Positions 57,115-64,000 of a DNA stretch of 64,000 bases are shown piece after piece. The notes beneath the pieces were generated by a model. The model was not told where the DNA came from. It did no database searches and saw nothing but the letters and a program-made list of their open reading frames with translations. The translations under genes were made by a program, and so were the position numbers. Within the stretch, counting starts at the first letter, position 1, and every line of letters begins with the position of its first letter. Source of the stretch: Leptodactylus fallax (Eukaryota > Chordata > Amphibia > Anura > Leptodactylidae); the NCBI GenBank assembly GCA_947044405.1, contig CAMRHE010000021.1, positions 6,680,501 to 6,744,500 of the forward strand, written 5' to 3'.

Positions 57115-58618
57115 CAGTGCCTTGCGAAAGTTTTCGGCCCCCTTGAACTTTTCAACCTTTTGCCACATTTCAGGCTTCAAACATAAAGATATAAAATTTT
57201 AATTTTTTGGTGAAGAATCAACAACAAGTGGGACACAATTGTGAAGTGGAACTAAATTTATTGGTTATTTTAAACTTTTGTAAAAAATAAAAAACTGAAA
57301 AGTGGGGCGTGCAATATTATTTGGCCCCTTTACTTTCAGTGCAGCAAACTCACTCCAGAAGTTCAGTGAGGATCTCTGAATGATCCAATGTTGTCCTAAA
57401 TGACTGATGATGATAAATATAATCCACCTGTGTGTAATCAAGTCTCCGTATAAATGCACCTGCTCTGTGATAGTCTCAGGGTTATGTTTTAAGCGCAGAG
57501 AGCATCATGAAGACCAAGGAACACACCAGGCAGGTCCGTGATACTGTTGTGGAGAAGTTTAAAGCCAGATTTAGATACAAAAAGATTTCCCAAACTTTAA
57601 ACATCCCAAGGAGCACTGTGCAAGAGATCATATTGAAATGGAAGGAGTATTAGACCACTGCAAATCTACCAAGACCCGGCCGTCCCTCTAAACTTTCATC
57701 TCAAACAAGGAGAAGACTGATCAGAGATGCAGCCAAGAAGCCCATGATCACTCTGGATGAACTGCAGAGATCTCCAGCTGAGGTGGGAGAGTCTGTCCAT
57801 AGGACAACAATCAGTCTTACACTGCACAAATCTGGCCTTTATGGAAGAGTGGCAAGAAGAAAGCCATTTCTCAAAGATATCCATAAAAAGTCTCGTTTAA
57901 AGTTTGCCACAAGCCACCTGGGAGACACACCAAACATGTGGAAGAAGGTGCTCTGGTCAGATGAAACCAAAATCGAACTTTTTGGCCACAATGCAAAATG
58001 ATATGTTTGGCGTAAAAGCAACATAGATCATCACCCTGAACACACCATCCCCACTGTCAAACATGGTGGTGGCAGCATCATGGTTTGGGCCTGCTTTTCT
58101 TCAGCAGGGACAGGGAAGATGGTTAAAATTGATGGGAAGATGGATGGAGCCAAATACAGGGTCATTCTGGAAGAAAACCTGTTGGAGTCTGCAAAAGACC
58201 TGAGACTGGGACGGAGATTTATCTTCCAACAAGACAATGATCCCAAACATAAAGCAAAATCTACAATGGAATGGTTCACAAATAAACGTATCCAGGTGTT
58301 AGAATGGCCAAGTCAAAGTCCAGACCTGAATCCAATCGAGAATCTGTGGAAAGAGATGAAAACTGCTGTTCACAAACGCTCTCCATCCAACCTCACTGAG
58401 CTCGAGCTGTTTTCCAAGGAAGAATTTGCAAGAATTTCAGTCTCTCAATATGCAAAACTGATAAAGACATACCCCAAGTGACTTGCAGCTGTAATCGCAG
58501 CAAAAGGTGGCGCTACAAAGTATTAACTTAAGGGGGCCGAATAATTTGGCACGCCCCACTTTTCAGTTTTTTATTTTTTACAAAAGTTTAAAATATCCAA
58601 ACAAAGCCTAATTTTGTT
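57115..58618 (+). mobile_element. Tc1 element, right terminus truncated
   Basis: CAGTGCCTTGCGAAAGTTTT follows TA at 57113-57114. The right terminal repeat begins (GGGGGCCGAATAATTTGGCA at 58531) but stops near 58618, so the outer bases and the second TA are lost. It belongs to the same broad family as the 44904 copy. Confidence 0.88.
57507..58526 (+). pseudogene. Tc1 transposase with three nonsense codons
   Basis: Starts MKTKEHTRQVRDTVVEKFKA. All blocks are in one frame: helix-turn-helix [66 protein letters not shown] and GGATKY with a final TAA at 58526. Three stops interrupt it: TAG at 57651-57653, TGA at 57999-58001 and TGA at 58479-58481. Both TGA codons sit where the sister copy has an Arg (AKRYVW, PKRLAA), as expected from CGA to TGA change by methyl-CpG decay. 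No frameshift is visible. Confidence 0.9.
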
Positions 58619-58743
58619 AACATTTATATGTGATAGCTACTTTTGTGGTACTTGGTTGGGATATTTTCTCACTAGGGGATACTTTGCTTGAAAAGGTTGA
58701 GAAACAATGCATAAAGTATATATTTTAATATATGCCCCTTTAG

Positions 58744-59269
58744 GTGGTGATGCATCAATAATTCCCATGCTTTGCCTAGAGGACCATCTCTGTCCCACCT
58801 CTACAGCAGCATCAGAGGTGATGCCATTACTCTGTAGCCCTAACCCTAGCAATAAGAGGAAGCAGGCAGCTTTTACTCATCCCACTGCTAATAAGAAAAT
58901 GAAACACGATGGTTCCAACCAGGAAACTGCAAGAGAAGCTGAACTTGAGAAGAAGAAAGAAAGTGCAGTTTTTATACCTGAGCCTATGGATGTGTTTAGA
59001 ACTGGAGCTAAGTGTGTTCCTGGGGAAGCTCAGGATAGGCACAATCCGGGAGTGGACTATCACACTGTGGGAGTTCTCCGTGTCAAGCCAGGCCGGGGAG
59101 ACCGCACCATATCTATGTCCTGCAGCGATAAGATGGCTCGATGGAATGTGCTAGGCTGCCAGGGAGCGCTGCTTATGCACTTTCTACAGCACCCCATCTA
59201 TGTGTCTTCAGTTGTGTTGGGGAAGTGCCCATTTAGTCTGCAGTCTATGGAGAGGGCTCTATTCAGTAG
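58744..59269 (+). CDS. ADAT1: ADAT1 coding exon 6 (main deaminase exon)
   Basis: A 526-bp exon. It starts by finishing the Cys of PCGD (GT GGT GAT), then [13 protein letters not shown] variable, Lys/Glu-rich linker follows ([20 protein letters not shown]). The conserved core comes next: [26 protein letters not shown] and [20 protein letters not shown]. The Cys of SCSDK is the third zinc ligand. It ends MERALFS plus AG of an Arg codon (phase 2). No stop or frame break. The linker differs most from human, as expected. Confidence 0.98.
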
Positions 59270-59351
59270 GTACTACATGATTATTATCACTCACTCGATA
59301 AGTAGGAGGTAAGGCAGGGACTGAGTTTTTTTGTTTTTTATTTTTATCCAG

Positions 59352-59491
59352 GTGCAAAAATGTTTCAGGTCTGCCTAAAGGCTTCCAGGTACATACGCCA
59401 CAGATCCTGCAGTCACATTTACAGTTTCAGCATGGGAGAGACGCACTGAGGAAAGTAGACAGTGCAAGAAAGCTGGTTCCTTGTGGGGCAG
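59352..59491 (+). CDS. ADAT1: ADAT1 coding exon 7
   Basis: A 140-bp exon, acceptor TTTTTATCCAG and donor GTGAGT. It reads CKNVSGLPKGFQVHTPQILQ and ends RKLVPCGA. It corresponds to the human CQNVSALPKGF...RLVPCGA region after the catalytic core. Phases 2 in and 1 out. The preceding intron is only 82 bp. Confidence 0.97.
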
Positions 59492-60344
59492 GTGAGTCCA
59501 GGGTAAGATATGGATGAAAGAAAACATGACCATAGGTATAGGTTGGCAGTCAGGCCACTGAAAAGTCCATCTGTGAATATAAGCATCATTTTATAACACA
59601 GGTGGCTCCAGTAAGCTACACAGACATAATAATCAGTACATATATATATTCTATAGAGACCAAGGCAGCGAATTTGGTATCAAAGTTATGTAGAAAATCA
59701 AAATGGTCTTTTGCTTTACTAGGAATTAAACCAGAAAAGAACAGTAAACTATATTCAAGATTACAATATATCTGGGAAGTTAAACAAGACAGCTGTGAAA
59801 GGAATGTTAGGGAAGTGAAAGATGGAGATGGGGGGAGATAAGTCCGATCTGGTGTTCACCAGACGCTCAGATATCTTATTTTAATAGAGGATTCCCACAT
59901 CCTGGGTTATCTGGTGTCATCTGTAGACATATGGTCCATTCCTAGATCAGGTGAGGGTCATCTAACTGTGAGATGCAGCATCTAAGAGGAAGGAGAAGTG
60001 GATATAACAGTCACTCAGTACACTATGGCTAGAGAGCACCTTTAACAACATATAAAGCAGCACCAGCAAGTGTGTTTACCTGTGAGTGGAAGGAGTAGGT
60101 CCTGCTTCTCCGCTGAAAGTTGAAGGCTGCTTCAAAAGGTCAATCCCAGGACAAATAGCAGCTCCATCCATGATACTTCGCAAATTAAGTATGTAAACCA
60201 GAGTAAAATATCAGATAAGTGCTATGCCAGAAACAGTAGAGAACACACACGGCACCATGTGTATATGCCCTGATGCTGCCCTTTGTTCACCTTTTGTTTT
60301 CTCTTTTTCTCTCCCCTTCACATTTCCAGCACTCCATCCCCCTG

Positions 60345-60545
60345 GCCTATACACTGTGTGTGTGGGAAGCCATTGGGAGCATCATACTGTGTCTGGGGGC
60401 CACCTGGAAAGCATTATACTGTGGAGGGGGTCCAACGGGGAGCATTATATTATGTGGAAACACTGGGGTGCATTTTACTCTGTGAGGGGCCACTGGTGAG
60501 CATAAAACTGTGTGGAGTGGTCACTGGAGAGCATATGACGACTAA
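60345..60545. repeat. Degenerate ~31-bp minisatellite units
   Basis: Five or six diverged units of GAGGGGCCACTGGTGAGCAT / AAAACTGTGTG type, the same core as in the hAT elements. No terminal repeats could be defined around it. Confidence 0.65.
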
Positions 60546-60644
60546 AAATTTGTTTTGGTTTCTAAATTGTTCAGTTTAGAAGCTAATGGCTCCTAGGTAT
60601 TTTTTTTATTTTTTATTCTGGAGCACAGTAATTTGGGTAATTAT

Positions 60645-61270
60645 CCCAGACACCAGGCTTCTCATTCCAGCTGTTACCAGAGGTTTTAAGCCTGTCTGTT
60701 CACAGCATTTCCAGTTTGGTATGCTTCCTTTCCATTTGACCACCACACTCAGGGTCTTCATTAAAGTCATGGCAACTCTCATGTGTTTATTTGACCCAGG
60801 AGGGTTGCTGTGATGTAGACAACATCTTGGTGAAGGTCCTCTCCAAGTAGGAAAATCTGACCAGCTGTCATATTACTCAGGACTCTCCATTTGGATGGAT
60901 TATCAACAAGAAAATAATTCCCCCTTGTTCCAGTTTAGCAGATGGAATTTCTGGGCATGCTCCTTGATACCAACAGGGCATGGTTCTTTTCCTTGGGGCC
61001 AGGATCCAGTCGATTCATTCCACAGTGCCACTTCGCAGGGACTCCCATGGCCAATCCACTTGTGCATGCAAGTGCATGGTCTTTTACGTCAAAGCAGTTC
61101 TGAATCCTTAGTTTCACACATGCCAATCCTCACCTGCTAGAACTGGTTCTTCTCCTCTTTGGATCAACCAATCCTTTTCCCTTTCCACGTTCACTGGGAA
61201 CTTCTCTGGTGGGTATCTTGTCCGGCCCTGATTCCCCCAGAATACTATCAGTCTGGCTTGGACCAGGACC
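60645..61270 (+). pseudogene. Decayed DIRS-like reverse transcriptase fragment
   Basis: Broken + strand frames read HFQFGMLPFHLTTTLRVFIK then VMATL, which matches the RT block FG...aPRVFtKvmA. After a frame change, WIINK, then PVQQMEFLGMLLDTNRAWFF match the post-YLDD block of DIRS RTs. The active-site motif itself is destroyed. Confidence 0.6.
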
Positions 61271-61499
61271 TTGGCTTGGCTTCTGTTTAAAGTGTACCTA
61301 ACCTTTTGAACAACTTTTGATTTTCTGGTCGTATTTGTGACATTAATAAATATTGTAATAAACTCTAATTATGTATTTTGACACCGTTCTGTGAAATCCT
61401 GTGCTGATTTCTGTTTTCTTTGCCTTGTTTCTCTCACTGCTTCTCTCTGGAGGACTGGTATACGGGATCTAATAATGCAGGATAGCTGAGGCTGAGGTG

Positions 61500-61757
61500 A
61501 CTTCAATCAGTTATATCTCCCCCATTATAAAAAGTAGAACAGTGTTTCTCATCTTTCATATGACACCAAGATTGCAGGTCTACGTATATTTCTAGAGATA
61601 TCATCAGTTAAAACAAAGTCTGGATTGGAAGCAGATGCTACTGCATATTTATTTGCCAGACCTAACAAATACAGGTAGAACTGCAATCTTGGTGTCATAT
61701 GAAAGATGAGAATCACTATACTGTGTTTTATAATGGGCGAGATATATTTGTTTGAAT
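61500..61757. mobile_element. Foldback MITE (AAGATTGCAG arms)
   Basis: TTCTCATCTTTCATATGACA then CCAAGATTGCAG (61541-61578) is repeated inverted at 61680-61715. The outer parts CCCATTATAAAA and ATATCTC also pair. The arms are about 65-75 bp, with a unique centre of about 100 bp. It interrupts the DIRS-like remnant. Confidence 0.7.
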
Positions 61758-61954
61758 TGACCACAACCTTAACTTTTCTGCATTGTTGGAGTCTGTACTC
61801 CAGTGGAAAGAAATGCGAGAAAGAAAGCAAAGCTTACAGAAGGTAGAGAAAGTGGATTTCTATGCATGATTTCGTAGAAATTAGTGGTCCTCAAGGGTTT
61901 CCAATCGATCTTCCTTTGAGACTTTGTGGAAGATTCCTCTTTGTCTCCTATCAT

Positions 61955-62445
61955 AAAGGGTAGTGTTTCTCATGGCCATATCTTCTATCTGTAGGGTGTC
62001 AGAGTTGCCTGCTCTGTCCTGTGAATCCTCCTTCCTTGCCCTCTGCCTTGTCCCAACCTTTCTCCTTAAGGTGATTTCGACATTCCATATCATTGAGGAC
62101 ACTGTCCTTCCATCCTTTTGTCCTGATCTTTCTCACCAGTGGGAGGAGTGCCTCCAATGTCTTGTAGTCCAGGTTCTCACCTACTTTTCTGCAATATGTC
62201 CTTTCATTGTTTGGATTAGCTTTGTCATCCTTGAGGGACGACTCTACAGATGGATCCAGTCTTTGAATCGGGAAGTGTACAGGGCTAAGAGTTGGGTTAG
62301 CCCCATTCCAGGTAACTGCTGATTCCACGCAAGCATTTGGAGCTTCCTGGGTGGCTCAGTATCAGGCTTTTGTCTCCCAGGTTTGCAAGGATGCCATCTG
62401 GGCCTCTTTCTACACTTTTAGCAAGCTTTACTAGATCCATTTCAT
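61955..62445 (+). pseudogene. Decayed DIRS-like tyrosine recombinase fragment
   Basis: FLMAISSICRVSELPALSCE carries the first catalytic Arg (RVSEL). IIEDTVLPSFCPDLSHQWEE and LYRWIQSLNREVYRAKS follow. After a frame change, ADSTQAFGASW replaces the usual AHSTRA.ASW, and DAIWASFYTFSKLY is the nucleophile region (usually HYR). The order matches the recombinase at 18.2-16.75 kb, but on the + strand. Confidence 0.65.
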
Positions 62446-63466
62446 GGCCTGTACTGTGGCTGATCTGTGTCATAAGGTACTGCAAGTGGCTGTGTTAGAT
62501 GGATCACATGGTTATCTTCTTCCCACCAAAATCACACAGGCTTTATATCTTAATCAGATGTTGTACTTGTTTTGTAGGATCCTTAATATGGAACTGTATT
62601 GTGGAATGAAATATAATGAAAAAATGCCCTGCATTTTCTGACCTGAACTGCCCCGTTTTCCCATTATTTTATCAATGATAGCTTTGAGGTAACTAGGATA
62701 ATCTTTTGGCTAAGATTCCTGGTTTCTTATCACAATTCATAGAAGGAACAAGCTGTCCTGATTTGAGCTTTGGGAATATTCTTTTTCCACTTAATTAAGG
62801 TGACAACATCGAGAACATTGATATATGTCAAAAATGTTAAGTTTCTCTAAGGTTACATGCACACAAACATGTGCATCAATGTGTCCGTGGGAAAATTGCA
62901 CAGTTGGCACATGGATGATAACCGATTGCCATCTGTGCCCTTCACGGACCCATTCATTTCCTGCAGTAAGCCCAGGCCACAAAACTGACAGGAATAGGAT
63001 CTGTCATGAGTTTTTTCCCCAGACTCATCTCTCCCAACATGGACCCGTGATAATACACGTGTGTGTATGAGGCCATAGGGAATAATGAGTCCATAGGGAA
63101 TAATGAGTCCATAGGGAATAATGAGTCCGTGTGCCAGCCATTAAAAACATGGCAAGCCCAAGTTATTTCAGAAGTCTAAAATCTATTGTGTATGCCCAAC
63201 TTAAGTCCTGCGCTATCTGTAAATCTGCTGCTCCACAAAGACAATGGAAAAATCAGCTGCAGCTACTCTTATTGACATGACTGATGCTAAAGACTTGGTA
63301 TAAAATATTCCTTGGTTCCTTTGTTGATTTTTGATTATTTCATTTTTAGAACATTATTTATTCTTTATTAGAGCTTTATTCAGGAAAAGCAGATACTTCC
63401 TTGTTTTAGGTTATTGCCCTTTTGTTTTGCAGAATTAATATTAAATGTACCATGTCTTTTCTGCAG

Positions 63467-63566
63467 CAATTAGCTGGTGCGCTGTCCCACATCAGCCACT
63501 AGATGTCACCGCCAACGGCTACAGGCAAGGAACTACAAAGAAAGCAATTGGGATGCCACAATCCAG
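63467..63566 (+). CDS. ADAT1: ADAT1 coding exon 8
   Basis: A 100-bp exon, acceptor TCTTTTCTGCAG and donor GTAGGA. It reads [20 protein letters not shown] then [12 protein letters not shown], near-identical to the human [18 protein letters not shown] block. Phase 1 in and 2 out. By comparison with the human protein, roughly 115 residues remain beyond the window. Confidence 0.97.
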
Positions 63567-64000
63567 GTAGGAATTGTTTTAGTATTAATTCAGTGATGTC
63601 GCTAGAGGTTCCAGTTATGGGCCCCCCATCTGGGCACTATCTAAGGTGTACATATTGTACTTAGCTGAGCAGGACTATAACTAAGCATGGTGCTGAACAA
63701 TGTGAACCATATACATACATATACATCCTGTGAATAGTTGATAAACATGTGATCCCTGGAGATCCAGTTGCTGGGATCCCATGATAACTAGAGTCTACAG
63801 ATTGCATGTGTAAATGGAGAAGTAGTGCACATGCTTGACCACTGCTCCATTCATTTCTAAGGTACACATGGAAGTAGAGGAGTACAGCATTCCCATTAGT
63901 CCCATCGAAGTGTTTTTGATGGGGAACACTCCTGTAATGCCAGTAGTGGATGGCATCTTCTGGTGGGTCGACCTCACGTTGTGATTGCTTTCTTGATACT
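63567..64000 (+). other. Start of next ADAT1 intron
   Basis: No exon seen. CAGTGATGTCGCTAGAGG at 63593 followed by GGGCCCCCCATCTGGGC resembles the left end of the hAT at 41299, but no right end is inside the window. Confidence 0.5.

Larger units (their letters stand above)
56927..58743 (+). other. ADAT1 intron (1.8 kb), mostly a Tc1 insertion
   Basis: Nearly all of the intron is the Tc1 listed next. A short flank with the acceptor CCCCTTTAG completes it. Confidence 0.9.
59492..63466 (+). other. ADAT1 intron (4.0 kb)
   Basis: Contains minisatellite-like units, a decayed DIRS-like element and a foldback MITE, listed separately. 59500-60340 and 62460-63460 have no recognised gene. 62860-63070 resembles a common GC-rich amphibian repeat, and a GAATAATGAGTCCATAG tandem lies at 63080-63127. 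Confidence 0.85.

Noticed and set aside
61999..62328. 109-codon charged frame on the - strand.
   Set aside because: It is antisense to the DIRS-like recombinase remnant, which has recognisable catalytic-region motifs on the + strand.

Overview
This is vertebrate nuclear DNA, most likely from a frog or another amphibian. Two neighbouring host genes are visible, both on the + strand. The last two exons of the lysyl-tRNA synthetase gene (KARS1) end at 3584, with a polyadenylation signal at 3677. The gene for the tRNA-specific adenosine deaminase ADAT1 then starts near 37.1 kb and leaves the window after its eighth recognisable exon at 63566. KARS1 followed by ADAT1 in the same direction is, from memory, also the human arrangement. 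The mixture of Tc1 transposons, DIRS-like tyrosine-recombinase retroelements, Penelope-like elements, a Tx1/L1-type LINE, an L2-like LINE with a matching SINE, TTAA-flanked MITEs and many small hAT elements fits an anuran. The species cannot be read from the sequence.

Layout. 1-3700: last KARS1 introns and exons, with a TTAA-flanked MITE. 3.7-37 kb: intergenic DNA filled almost wholly with transposons. These are two Tc1 remnants (3723, 5643), a near full-length L1 on the - strand (7.5-16.2 kb) holding a Tc1 and an L2 insertion, a DIRS-like element (16.4-26.3 kb) holding a 4.75 kb hAT element with a huge 30/31-bp minisatellite, a Penelope-like element holding another minisatellite-bearing hAT (27.6 kb), then more Tc1 copies, of which the one at 34185-35827 has an uninterrupted transposase. 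36.9-37.2 kb: the ADAT1 promoter, with a CRE and ZNF143-like sites. 37.6-63.6 kb: ADAT1 exons and large introns, carrying further Tc1, hAT, Penelope-like and DIRS remnants.

ADAT1 looks functional. Seven coding exons join with consistent phases, all have GT and AG borders, and the deaminase zinc-site residues are present (HAE, PCGD, SCSDK). Its usual start codon is a GTG here, and a short upstream coding exon (ATG at 37178) would restore a normal start.

The most unusual theme is a composite module that recurs in elements with different terminal repeats. It consists of a GGGGTCT/AGACCCC hairpin, an inverted pair of splice-donor-like ACTCACCT/AGGTGAGT boxes around GC-rich DNA, a second hairpin, and a ~31-bp minisatellite with the core GGGGCCACTATGGAGCATAATAC. 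Several carriers have 8-bp target duplications that I could read directly.
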